Shown: positions 19,779-27,433 of the stretch, in pieces
Numbering within the stretch: the stretch's first letter is position 1
Layout: every line of letters starts with the position of its first letter
NCBI GenBank assembly: GCA_963775695.1
Contig: CAVZJU010000007.1
Location: 310,001-374,000, forward strand
Origin: DATBLE01 sp963775695
GTDB taxonomy: Bacteria; Actinomycetota; Thermoleophilia; Gaiellales; Gaiellaceae
DNA: 64,000 nt
Reading direction: 5' to 3'
Translations under genes and position numbers: made by a program
Notes under the pieces: model-generated
Database searches by the model: none
What the model was told of the DNA's origin: nothing
The model's input: the letters and a program-made list of their open reading frames with translations, nothing else

Positions 19779-19783
19779 AGGTA

Positions 19784-20440
19784 TCAGTTCGGCTGGGGGA
19801 CGATCCGGATGTAGGGCTTGGGCTCCTGCCAGTCGCCGAAGAGCTCCTTCGCCTCCTCGTTCGAGACGGAGCCGGCGATGATCACGTCGTCGCCGTGCTG
19901 CCAGTTCACCGGCGTCGAGACCTTGTGCGTCGCGGTCAGCTGGAGCGAGTCGATCACCCGGATCACCTCGTCGAAGTTGCGGCCCGTGGTCATCGGGTAG
20001 ACGAGGATCAGCTTGACCTTCTTGTCCGGGCCGACCACGAAGACGTTGCGGACGGTCTGGTTGTCGGCCGGCGTCCGGTCGGCGGCGTCGCCGGAGACGT
20101 CGTTCGCCAGCATCCCGTACAGCTTCGAGACCTGGAAGTTCGAGTCGCCGATGATCGGGTAGTTGGGCGCCGTGCCCTGCGTCTCCTCGATGTCCTTGGC
20201 CCACTCCTCGTGCTTGCCGGTCGGGTCGACCGAGAGCCCGAGGATCTTGACGCCGCGCTTGTCGAACTCGGGCTTGACCTTCGCCATGTAGCCGAGCTCG
20301 GTCGTGCACACCGGGGTGAAGTCCTTCGGGTGCGAGAACAGCACCGCCCAGGAGTCGCCCATCCAGTCGTGGAAGTCGATTTCGCCCTCGGTGGTCTGGG
20401 CGTGGAAGTCGGGCGCGGTGTCACCGATCTGCAAGGCCAT
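19784..20440 (-). CDS. 1-Cys peroxiredoxin (Prx6/AhpC-TSA family)
   Basis: 218 residues. The peroxidatic Cys45 lies in HPKDFTPVCTTELGYM; the catalytic Arg is in QTVRNVFVVGPDKK; the long C-terminal Prx6 arm is present (TPVNWQHGDDVIIAGSVSNE). No resolving Cys is seen, so it reduces peroxides with an external thiol donor. ATG 20440 has AAGGAGG 6 nt upstream and a good -10, TATAGT, at 20478-20473, giving a leader of about 25 nt. It is the next gene after the DsbA-like probable selenoprotein on the same strand, 85 bp apart, and could receive electrons from it or share its stress context; that link is inference. Confidence 0.95.
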   Translation of the reverse strand: MALQIGDTAPDFHAQTTEGEIDFHDWMGDSWAVLFSHPKDFTPVCTTELGYMAKVKPEFDKRGVKILGLSVDPTGKHEEWAKDIEETQGTAPNYPIIGDSNFQVSKLYGMLANDVSGDAADRTPADNQTVRNVFVVGPDKKVKLILVYPMTTGRNFDEVIRVIDSLQLTATHKVSTPVNWQHGDDVIIAGSVSNEEAKELFGDWQEPKPYIRIVPQPN

Positions 20441-20472
20441 GGATTCCTCCTTCGACGCTTCAGTGCAGGGTC

Positions 20473-20478
20473 ACTATA
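20473..20478 (-). promoter_or_regulatory. -10 box TATAGT of the peroxiredoxin gene
   Basis: TATAGT on the minus strand, about 32 nt before ATG 20440, in the 85-bp gap after the DsbA-like gene. Unlike many genes here it precedes a leader with a Shine-Dalgarno site. Confidence 0.45.
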
Positions 20479-20525
20479 CAAACGGAAGCGACCTCTGGGG
20501 CCGCGTGCCTGTCGGGCAGACTATT

Positions 20526-21098
20526 TCAGGATGCGAGCTGTTCGAAAGCCCGCTCGAACGTCTCTTGCGGGTGGGCCCCCAGCACCAGGAGCCGCCGGTC
20601 GAGCAGGAACGCGGGGATTCCGTTGATCCCGACGGCGTGCGCGTCGGCGGTCGAACGTCGCACCGTGTCGGCGTACGTGTCGGCGCCGAGGATCTCGTCC
20701 GCGCCGCCGACCCCGACCTCGGCGGCCAGCTTCCGCAGCACGCCATGGTCGCCGATGTCCTGCGCCTCGGCCCAGTAGGCGTCCATCGTCCGTTCGAAGA
20801 ACGGTACGTAGAGCCCCTGCGAGCGCGCGTGCTCGGCGAGCCGCTGCGCGTCGAGCGAGCGGGGCGAGACCGGCGGCGGGTTGTAGGTCAGGCCGTGCGA
20901 GGCGAAGAGCTCGGCTGCGCGGGCGGCCCGCTCGGGGTTGCGAGGCACGCCTTCCGGCGGGTACTCGGGATGCAGGTCGAACGGCAGCCACTCGACCGTC
21001 GCCCCGAAGCGCTCCTTCATCCAGTCGGCCAGCCCCTGGCCGATCCGGCAGAAGGGTCAGAGGTAATCCGACCAGACGGCGATCTCGTGCTCGGCCAT
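20526..21098 (-). CDS. DsbA/FrnE-like thiol oxidoreductase, probable selenoprotein (UPFC active site)
   Basis: 190 residues if the UGA at 21059-21057 (codon 14) is read as selenocysteine. From ATG 21098 the product starts MAEHEIAVWSDYL, then UGA, then PFCRIGQGLADWMKERFG; homologous DsbA-family proteins have CPFC or CPWC here, so the UGA stands for the nucleophilic first Cys. The rest is intact and colinear: EWLPFDLHPEYPPEGVP, GLTYNPPPVSP, AYWAEAQDIGD, INGIPAFLLDRRLL with the cis-Pro. TAGCGT (21110-21105) ends 6 nt before ATG 21098, supporting translation from above the UGA. A perfect hairpin with a GGG loop follows at SECIS distance. Alternatives: a TGC-to-TGA error or mutation, leaving an inactive fragment from ATG 21020. 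selA/B/C/D are not in the window. Confidence 0.72.
21025..21043 (-). promoter_or_regulatory. Candidate bacterial SECIS hairpin
   Basis: On the minus strand TCGGCCAG, loop GGG, CTGGCCGA: a perfect 8-bp stem inside the coding sequence. Between the UGA and the loop there are 21 nt. Loop size, a G in the first loop positions, stem length and distance all fall in the published range for bacterial SECIS elements. GC-rich DNA can form such stems by chance, so position is the main argument. Confidence 0.6.
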
Positions 21099-21104
21099 CC
21101 GCTG

Positions 21105-21121
21105 ACGCTAACTCATAGGCT
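21105..21121. promoter_or_regulatory. Close divergent -10 boxes (DsbA-like / DpgC-like)
   Basis: Reverse TAGCGT (21110-21105) ends 6 nt before ATG 21098; forward TAGGCT (21116-21121) ends 8 nt before ATG 21130. The two starts are only 31 bp apart and both transcripts would be leaderless. Confidence 0.5.
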
Positions 21122-21129
21122 GTGTGTCG

Positions 21130-22503
21130 ATGCTCGAGGCAACGGGGCTTTCGTCGACGGAGATCGCCGCCTGGGAGGAGTCCCGTCCGGCCGGTGGTCG
21201 TGCTTTCCTCGCCGCCGCGCAGGAGTCGTCGGAATACCTGACCCGGGGCGAGCGGCTGCTCGCGCGCCTGCCCGAGCGGCCCGGGCGATCCGACGCCGAG
21301 ACGGAGGCGGCGACGCGGCTGAAGCGGGCGCTCGACGCCGAGCGCATCCGCTTTCTGCGCGACCACGCGGAGGACGTCTACCTGTCGCTGACGGACGACC
21401 TCCAGCTCGCGATTCGCGACGAAGATCTGGTCTACGCCGCGGCCGAGCGCTTCCCGGGGCTCGTTCCGACGCGCGAGCAGGTGGCCGCCGACCGGGAGCG
21501 GGCGCTGCCTGACAAGGAGGGTGTCGAGATCGCGCAGGGGCTGTTCTTCGCGTACGTCCTCGCCTCGGAGCGCTGCGGCTCTCACCTCGTCTGGGCGATG
21601 CTGCGGCCGACCCCGGAGTCGCTCGAGCGGCTCGACGACTTCCGCGCGACCGGGGTCGCGGACCTCGGCGGCACGTACCTCGAACGGCGCGATGGGGTCG
21701 CCTATCTCGAGATCCGGAACGACACGTACCTGAACGCGGAGGACTCCCTGACTCTGCCGACCACCGAAGTCGCGGTCGACCTGGCGTTGCTCGACCCCGA
21801 CGTGGACGTCGGCGTGATCCGGGGCGCCGTCGTCTCGCATCCGCGATACGCCGGCCGGCGGGTGTTCGGCGCCGGGGTGAACCTCACTCATCTCTACCAG
21901 GGACGGGTCGACTTCATGTTCTTCGTCACCCGCGACCTCGGCTACGTCAACAAGCTCTTCCGCGGCCTGAGTGCCGACGAACACCGTCCGGACGAGCCCG
22001 AGGAGACGATCGAGAAGCTCTGGATCGCAGCGGTCGAGACGTTCGCCATCGGCGGCGCGTGCCAGATCCTGCACACGGTCGACCACGTGATCGCGACGCG
22101 CGGCTCCCGGCTGTTCCTGCCCGCGCGCAAGGAGGGGATCCTTCCCGGCGCGTCCAACCTGCGGCTGCCGCGCTCGGTCGGCGACCGGATCGCGCGCCGG
22201 GCGATCCTCTCCGGGCTCGAGTTCGTGGCCGGAACCCCCGGCGGCGACCTGCTCATCGACGAGGTCGTGGAGACCGACGACGAGATGGACGCGGCGCTCG
22301 CCGCGCGGGTTGCGGAGCTCACCGACTCCGGGCTCGTGAACGCGGCCGGCAACCGGAGGGCGCTGCGGGTCGGCGCAGAGCCGATCGACGTGTTCCGGCG
22401 ATACATGTCCGTGTTCTGCCGTGAACAGGCGTACTGCCATTTCAGCCCCGCGCTCGTCCGCAACCTGGAACAGCACTGGAACGCCCACCAGCGCAGCGCG
22501 TGA
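21130..22503 (+). CDS. DpgC-like cofactor-independent arylacetyl-CoA dioxygenase
   Basis: 457 residues of the enoyl-CoA hydratase superfamily, with the long helical N-terminal region special to (3,5-dihydroxyphenyl)acetyl-CoA 1,2-dioxygenase DpgC: RFLRDHAEDVYLSLTDD, FPGLVPTREQVAADRER, EIAQGLFFAYVLASE and MLRPTPESLERLDDF, then the crotonase core RNDTYLNAEDSLTLPTTEVA, VSHPRYAGRRVFGAGVNLTH, AVETFAIGGACQILHTVDHV and PARKEGILPGASNLRLPRS. DpgC uses O2 without metal or flavin to turn an arylacetyl-CoA into an arylglyoxylate and free CoA. ATG 21130 is preferred to GTG 21124 by -10 spacing. Four nt before an arylacetate-CoA ligase gene, so the pair probably forms one short pathway. Confidence 0.85.
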   Translation: MLEATGLSSTEIAAWEESRPAGGRAFLAAAQESSEYLTRGERLLARLPERPGRSDAETEAATRLKRALDAERIRFLRDHAEDVYLSLTDDLQLAIRDEDLVYAAAERFPGLVPTREQVAADRERALPDKEGVEIAQGLFFAYVLASERCGSHLVWAMLRPTPESLERLDDFRATGVADLGGTYLERRDGVAYLEIRNDTYLNAEDSLTLPTTEVAVDLALLDPDVDVGVIRGAVVSHPRYAGRRVFGAGVNLTHLYQGRVDFMFFVTRDLGYVNKLFRGLSADEHRPDEPEETIEKLWIAAVETFAIGGACQILHTVDHVIATRGSRLFLPARKEGILPGASNLRLPRSVGDRIARRAILSGLEFVAGTPGGDLLIDEVVETDDEMDAALAARVAELTDSGLVNAAGNRRALRVGAEPIDVFRRYMSVFCREQAYCHFSPALVRNLEQHWNAHQRSA

Positions 22504-22507
22504 GCCC

Positions 22508-23734
22508 GTGATCCGGGATCCGGTCGAGCAGCTGCCGCGCGAGGAGCTGCGGGCGCTGCAGCTCGAGCGGCTCCGCAAGACCTTCGGCGTCGCTGTCGGG
22601 TCGCTGGAGGAGGTCGGGGCGCTGCCGTTCACGACGAAGGCGGCGCTGCGCGAGGCCTATCCGTTCGGCCTGCTGCGCGTGCAAGTCGGGTCGCTCGCGC
22701 GCCTGCACGCGTCGAGCGGCACGCACGGAAAGCCCACGGTGGTCGGCTACACGCCCGCCGACCTGGACGCCTGGACCGAGCTGATGGCGCGTTGCCTGAC
22801 GATGGCAGGCGTGAGGCCGGGGATGCTGGTCCACAACGCGAACACGTACGGCCTCTTCACCGGCGGCCACGGCTTCCACCAGGGCGCCGAGCGGATCGGG
22901 TGTCCTGTGCTCCCCGTCTCGGGCGGCTTCACTGCGCGCCAGGCGCTGCTGCTGCACGACCTCGGCCCGCAGGTGCTGGTCGCTACGCCCTCGTACGCGC
23001 TCGTGATCGCGCAGGCGGTCCGGGACGCCGGGATCGACCCGGCCGAGCTCGCGCTCGAGCTCGGCCTGTTCGGCGGCGAGCCGTGGACCGACGGCCTGCG
23101 TGAGCAGATCGAGCGCGGGCTCCCGGGCCTGCGTGCGGTCAACTTCTACGGTCTCTCGGAGATGTGCGGCCCCGGTGTCGCCAGCGAGTGCCTGGAGGTG
23201 CGCGACGGCCTCCACGTCCACGAGGACCATTTCCTCGTCGAGGTGATCGACCCCGACTCCGGCGCACCGCTCGGCGAGGGCGACGAGGGTGAGCTCGTGT
23301 TCACGACCCTGGTGAAAGAGGCAATGCCGATGCTGCGCTATCGCACGGGCGACATCGGCTCACTCACCTACGAGCCGTGCCTGTGCGGCCGCACCACGGC
23401 GCGGATCCGAGGCCTGCGCGGCCGGCGCGACGACATGATCACCGTCCGCGGCGTCAACCTGTACCCATCGAACGTCGAGCACCTGCTGCTGTCGGTGCCC
23501 GACGTCGCGCCGCACTACCAGCTGGTCGTCGACCGCCTGGGCACGCTGGACGAGGTGACCGTGCACTGCGAGCCGCTCTCGCCCCAGGTCGACGTCGAGA
23601 TGCTCCGGACGACGGTCGAGACCGTCCTGCGCGAGCACACCGGTGTCCGCATCACGGTCGAGCTGCTCGAGCCCGGGTCCGTGCCGCGGAGCGAGGGCAA
23701 GGCCGTGCGCGTCGTCGACCGGCGCCCGCGCTAG
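22508..23734 (+). CDS. Phenylacetate-CoA ligase-like adenylate-forming enzyme
   Basis: 408 residues of the PaaK family, activating an arylacetate with ATP and CoA. Landmarks: LPREELRALQLERLRKT, LPFTTKAALREAYPFGLL, the phosphate loop HASSGTHGKPTVVGYT, FGGEPWTDGLR, YGLSEMCGPGVASEC (A5), MLRYRTGDIGSLTYEPCLCG and MITVRGVNLYPSNVEHLL (hinge). About 20 residues usually found between LERLR and LPFTTK (VPFYRERF segment) are missing, making it slightly short. Start is GTG 22508, 4 nt after the DpgC-like stop. Ended by a terminator hairpin at 23747. No paaABCDE ring-epoxidase genes follow, in line with the DpgC route rather than classic phenylacetate degradation. Confidence 0.9.
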   Translation: MIRDPVEQLPREELRALQLERLRKTFGVAVGSLEEVGALPFTTKAALREAYPFGLLRVQVGSLARLHASSGTHGKPTVVGYTPADLDAWTELMARCLTMAGVRPGMLVHNANTYGLFTGGHGFHQGAERIGCPVLPVSGGFTARQALLLHDLGPQVLVATPSYALVIAQAVRDAGIDPAELALELGLFGGEPWTDGLREQIERGLPGLRAVNFYGLSEMCGPGVASECLEVRDGLHVHEDHFLVEVIDPDSGAPLGEGDEGELVFTTLVKEAMPMLRYRTGDIGSLTYEPCLCGRTTARIRGLRGRRDDMITVRGVNLYPSNVEHLLLSVPDVAPHYQLVVDRLGTLDEVTVHCEPLSPQVDVEMLRTTVETVLREHTGVRITVELLEPGSVPRSEGKAVRVVDRRPR

Positions 23735-23746
23735 GCAGTGAACGCC

Positions 23747-23778
23747 GCGGGGCGCCCCCAGGAGGAGCGCCCCGCTTT
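23747..23778. terminator. Bidirectional terminator between ligase and small membrane protein genes
   Basis: A 9-bp perfect stem (GCGGGGCGC at 23747-23755 with GCGCCCCGC at 23767-23775) and 11-nt loop, followed by TTTC on the plus strand, between two convergent units. Confidence 0.75.
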
Positions 23779-23786
23779 CGACCGAT

Positions 23787-23879
23787 TCAGGCCCCGTCGA
23801 ATCTCCGCAGCACCATGCCCAGGCCGGCGAGCAGGAGCAGTGCGAGGAACAGAGCCGCGATGATCAGCTTCTGCTTCAC
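23787..23879 (-). CDS. Small single-pass membrane protein (30 aa)
   Basis: GTG 23879 to TGA 23787 encodes MKQKLIIAALFLALLLLAGL and then GMVLRRFDGA: basic N terminus, one strongly hydrophobic helix, basic then acidic tail. It starts 2 nt after the stop of the cupin gene, so it is translationally coupled, and it ends just before the terminator. The frame is supported by position and composition rather than by a known family. It may be a small transmembrane helper; no function can be given. Confidence 0.5.
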   Translation of the reverse strand: MKQKLIIAALFLALLLLAGLGMVLRRFDGA

Positions 23880-23881
23880 GC

Positions 23882-24454
23882 TCAGACACCGAGCGTGGCG
23901 GGCACGCCGGCGCCGGGCTCGTACGTCGGCGTGTAGCCGAGCAGCCGGCCGGCCGGGGAGCCGAGCGCCAGGCCGATCCGCTGGACGATCGCCGGCGGGA
24001 AGGGCAACCGCACGGTGTCGAAGTGGGCGTTGGCGACCACGGCGAGGCGCAGCGGGTTCGGCATGCCCTTCCTGTTCGTCTTGCCGTCGACTGCGAGGGC
24101 GAACATCGTCTCCAGCAGCGACTCGAACTGGAGCGCGGGGCGGACCTCGCAGACGAAGTGGGCTTCGGTGTCCCCGGCGTTCCAGAACTTGTGCGGCGTG
24201 CCGGCCGGGACGGTCACGCGCCGGCCGGGCCCGGCGACGAGCTTGTCGCGGCCGATCTTGAAGCCGACCGAGCCCTTGAGCACCTCGAAGCGCTCCTCCT
24301 GGCTCGGGTGGACGTGGCCGGCGGCGACGAAGCCGTCCGGCTGGACGAAGGTCTCGATCACGACTGCCTGGCCTGCCGTGTCGCGCGAGGTCTTGCGGAA
24401 GACGATGCGCTCGCCGGTGAGGGGGTTCTCGATGACGGTGCCGGTGCGGATCAT
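23882..24454 (-). CDS. Cupin-domain protein
   Basis: 190 residues. A single cupin barrel with metal-ligand motif GHVHPSQEERFEVLKG (His, His, Glu) and second motif VTVPAGTPHKFWNAGDTEAHF; a C-terminal helical tail (PPAIVQRIGLALGSPAGRLLG) resembles cupin proteins next to membrane functions. ATG 24454 has AAAGGAG 9 nt upstream. Divergent from the SARP regulator across 122 bp that contain an 11-bp-spaced direct repeat, so probably under its control. Followed by the coupled small membrane protein. Ligand and activity unknown. Confidence 0.85.
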   Translation of the reverse strand: MIRTGTVIENPLTGERIVFRKTSRDTAGQAVVIETFVQPDGFVAAGHVHPSQEERFEVLKGSVGFKIGRDKLVAGPGRRVTVPAGTPHKFWNAGDTEAHFVCEVRPALQFESLLETMFALAVDGKTNRKGMPNPLRLAVVANAHFDTVRLPFPPAIVQRIGLALGSPAGRLLGYTPTYEPGAGVPATLGV

Positions 24455-24530
24455 GGTCTCTCTCCTTTGGCGTGGCCGCCGGGGCTCGGCGGCGCTGTGC
24501 GGGGTACCGTCGGCGGGGGCGCTTAACATC

Positions 24531-24550
24531 CGCTTGGCGTTCGTTTGGCG
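24531..24550. promoter_or_regulatory. 11-bp-period direct repeat, candidate SARP operator
   Basis: CGCTTGGCG (24531-24539) and CGTTTGGCG (24542-24550) repeat with an 11-bp period between the divergent cupin and SARP genes. SARP regulators are known to bind heptamer direct repeats spaced by one helical turn, so this is a reasonable autoregulatory site. Confidence 0.45.
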
Positions 24551-24576
24551 GGCGGTCGGCAGGGGAGAGAGAACCC

Positions 24577-27354
24577 GTGGAATTCCGGATCCTGGGGCCG
24601 GTCGAGGCCCGCGCGGACGGCGGCCCGGTCGGCCTGGGGCGCCCGAAGCAGCGCGCGCTGCTGGCGGCGCTCCTCCTGCGCGCGGGTGCCGCGATCCCGC
24701 GCGATGCGCTCGTGGACGCGCTGTGGGGTGAGGCGCCTCCGGCTTCGGCGGTCCAGTCGCTCCAGGTCTACGTCCACGGGCTGCGGAGGGCGCTCGGCGC
24801 CGAGCGGATCGAGACACGCGGCACGAGCTACCGCGTCGTGCTCGAGCCGGGCGAGCTCGACCTCGAGCGCTTCGAGGCGCTGGTCTCGCGCGCGGGCCGG
24901 GATCTCGACGCCGCCCGGCCCGACTCGGCCGGCGGCTGGTTGCGCGAGGCGCTCGCACTCTGGCACGGCCCGGCGCTCGCCGACCTCGCGGACGAGCCGC
25001 TCATCCGGGCCGCGCGCGAGCGGCTCGAGGAGGAGCGGCTGCACGCGCTCGAGCTGCTCGGCGACGCCGAGCTCGCGGCCGGACGCCACGACGTGGTGCT
25101 CGGCGAGCTCGAGACCCTCGTCGCCGAGCATCCGTACCGCGAGAGCTTCCGGCGCCAGCAGGTGCTGGCGCTCTACCGCGCCGGCCGCCAGAAGGAGGCA
25201 CTGGAGGCGTACCAGTCGGCGCGCGACGCGCTCGACGAGCTCGGCATCGAGCCGTCGCCCGAGCTGCGCGCGCTCGAGCGCGCCGTCCTGCGCCAGGATC
25301 CGGTCCTCGACGCACCGGAGCGGCCGGGCGGGCTTGAGACGCGTCTGCCGACAGCACCGACTCCGCTCGTCGGCCGCCGGCTCGAGATCGCCGCCGTGTC
25401 GGCGCTGCTCCAGGAAAAGGCGAGGCTGGTCACGCTGACCGGGCCCGGCGGGAGCGGCAAGACCCGCCTGGCGCTCGCCGCCGCAGAGGAGCTTTCCGTC
25501 GACCGGCCGGCGCGCTTCGTCGACCTTTCGCCGCTGCGTGATCCCGAGCTGCTCCCGGCAACCGTCGAACAGGCGCTCGGGCTCCAGGATGGAGAGGAGC
25601 CGCCGCTCCAGGCGATCGCGCAGCGACTCGGCGACACCCGGCTCCTGCTCGTGCTCGACAACTTCGAGCAGCTGCTCCCCGGCGCGCCGTTCGTCGCGGC
25701 TCTCCTGGCGGCCGCCCCGGGGCTGGCCGTGCTGGCGACGAGCCGGGCGCCGCTCCGGCTCTCGGGCGAGCACGAGTACCCGGTGCCGCCGCTTCCCCTG
25801 CGCGAGGCGGTCGAGCTCTTCGCCGCCCGGGCCCGCGCGGTCGACCCACGCTTCGAGCTGACCGAGCAACGTGCCGGGAGCGTGGCCGAGATCTGCACGC
25901 GTCTCGACGGCCTGCCGCTCGCGCTCGAGCTGGCCGCTGCCCGAAGCAAGGTCCTGCCGCCGGAGGCGATGGCCGGTCGCCTCGAGCGTTCGCTCGAGCT
26001 GTTGACCGCCGGTGCACGCGACCTGCCTGCGCGCCAGCAGACGCTGGAGGCGACCCTCGACTGGAGCCACCAGCTGCTGGACGCGGAGGCCAGGCAGCTC
26101 TTCGCGAGGCTGGCGGTGTTCCGCGGCAGCTGCACGATCGAGGCGGCGGAGGCCGTCGTGGACGTCCCGGACACCCTCGGGTTGCTCGGCTCGCTCGTCG
26201 ACGAGAGCCTCCTGCGGCGCGTCGACGGGCCGGGCGGACCACGCTTCGCGATGCTGGAGACGATCCGCGAGTACGCGGCCGCCCGCCTGCGGGAGTCGGG
26301 CGGAGAAGGCGACGCCCGGAGGCGTCATGCCGCGTACTTCCTCGAGCTCGCCGAGGCAGCAGGCTCCGATCTGGTCGCCGGAACGTTCGACGGCGTCCTG
26401 CTCGCGCGGCTCGACGCCGACCACGACAACCTCCGCGGTGCGATCGCCTGGGCCGCGAAATCGGGCGACGTCGAGACGGAGGTGCGGATGGCGGTGTCGC
26501 TCCGGCAGTACTGGCTCCTGCGGGGCGAGCTCGCCGAGGGCCGCCGGGTCTTCGACGGCGCGATCGCACGCTCGGCCGGCGCGGATCCCGCGCTGCACGC
26601 GTCCGCCCTTGCCCTCGGCGGGCTCTTCCCGTACCGGCAGGGCGACGTCGAGGAGGCGAAGCGCATCTGGACCCGGGCGCACGAGCTCTACGTCGAGCTC
26701 GGCGACGAGGGCGAGGCGGGCCGGTGTCTCGCCGAGCTCGGCTCCGTCGCGGTCGCCGAGCGGGATCTCGAGCGCGCGGCCGCGCTCTACGAGCAGTCGG
26801 TCAGGCACTTCGAGGCGCACGGGCAGCCGGTGCGCCAGGCGATCGCGCTCAGCAACCTGGGCGCGATCGCGAGCATGCGCGGCGACCTGGACGCTGCCGC
26901 CGCCTTCCAGGAGGAGGCGATTCCGATCCAGCGCGGGCTGGGCGACCGCGACGGGCTCGCGATCAGCCTGCACAACCTCGCCCGGACGGAGATCAAGCGC
27001 GGCCGGGCCGCGGAGGCGGGAGGGCTGCTCGCCGAGTCGCTCGAGCAGGCGCTGGCACTGGGCTATCGCGAGGTGATCGCCAACTGCCTCCAGGGCTGTG
27101 CCGAGCTGGCCGCCGGCGAGGGCGAGCTCGAGCGGGCCGCGCGGCTCTCGGGCACGTCCCTGGCGATGTTCGACGAGATCGGCGTGCCGCTCGTCGGGGA
27201 GGTGGGTGACGACTACCTCGCGCTGCGGGACACGCTCGTCGCCGGGCTCGGCGAGCCGCGTGTCGAGGCGCTGGAGGGGGAGGGCCGGGCGGCCTCCCGG
27301 GACGAGGCGATCGCCGCCGCTGTGGCGGGCGTCCGCGCCGTGGCCGAGCCCTGA
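24577..27354 (+). CDS. AfsR/SARP-type regulator with ATPase and TPR domains
   Basis: 925 residues. N-terminal winged helix (FRILGPVEARADGGPVGLG to YVHGLRRALGAERI, about 1-95), bacterial transcriptional activation domain (about 100-245, ending LDELGIEPSPELRALE), NB-ARC-like ATPase (Walker A LTGPGGSGKTRLALA near 295, Walker B LLLVLDNFEQLL near 360, LATSRAPLRLSGEHEYPVPP), then TPR repeats from about 610 to 890 (for instance GDLDAAAAFQEEAIPIQRGL). This is the complete AfsR plan, unlike the damaged ATPase regulators elsewhere in the window. Start GTG 24577 with AGGGGAGAG upstream. Divergent cupin gene and direct repeats suggest local control; no biosynthetic cluster is present. Confidence 0.93.
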   Translation: MEFRILGPVEARADGGPVGLGRPKQRALLAALLLRAGAAIPRDALVDALWGEAPPASAVQSLQVYVHGLRRALGAERIETRGTSYRVVLEPGELDLERFEALVSRAGRDLDAARPDSAGGWLREALALWHGPALADLADEPLIRAARERLEEERLHALELLGDAELAAGRHDVVLGELETLVAEHPYRESFRRQQVLALYRAGRQKEALEAYQSARDALDELGIEPSPELRALERAVLRQDPVLDAPERPGGLETRLPTAPTPLVGRRLEIAAVSALLQEKARLVTLTGPGGSGKTRLALAAAEELSVDRPARFVDLSPLRDPELLPATVEQALGLQDGEEPPLQAIAQRLGDTRLLLVLDNFEQLLPGAPFVAALLAAAPGLAVLATSRAPLRLSGEHEYPVPPLPLREAVELFAARARAVDPRFELTEQRAGSVAEICTRLDGLPLALELAAARSKVLPPEAMAGRLERSLELLTAGARDLPARQQTLEATLDWSHQLLDAEARQLFARLAVFRGSCTIEAAEAVVDVPDTLGLLGSLVDESLLRRVDGPGGPRFAMLETIREYAAARLRESGGEGDARRRHAAYFLELAEAAGSDLVAGTFDGVLLARLDADHDNLRGAIAWAAKSGDVETEVRMAVSLRQYWLLRGELAEGRRVFDGAIARSAGADPALHASALALGGLFPYRQGDVEEAKRIWTRAHELYVELGDEGEAGRCLAELGSVAVAERDLERAAALYEQSVRHFEAHGQPVRQAIALSNLGAIASMRGDLDAAAAFQEEAIPIQRGLGDRDGLAISLHNLARTEIKRGRAAEAGGLLAESLEQALALGYREVIANCLQGCAELAAGEGELERAARLSGTSLAMFDEIGVPLVGEVGDDYLALRDTLVAGLGEPRVEALEGEGRAASRDEAIAAAVAGVRAVAEP

Positions 27355-27433
27355 GCTCGGCGACCGACCTTCGAAGGCCGTCAGTACATATCGGGTCGCG
27401 GCCCGACCACGCCCAGTCGAAGAGAGGAGTCCC

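Noticed and set aside
21130..27354. A natural-product cluster around the DpgC-like and SARP genes
   Set aside because: No polyketide synthase, NRPS or tailoring genes occur; the SARP gene has its own divergent partner and a terminator separates the two units.
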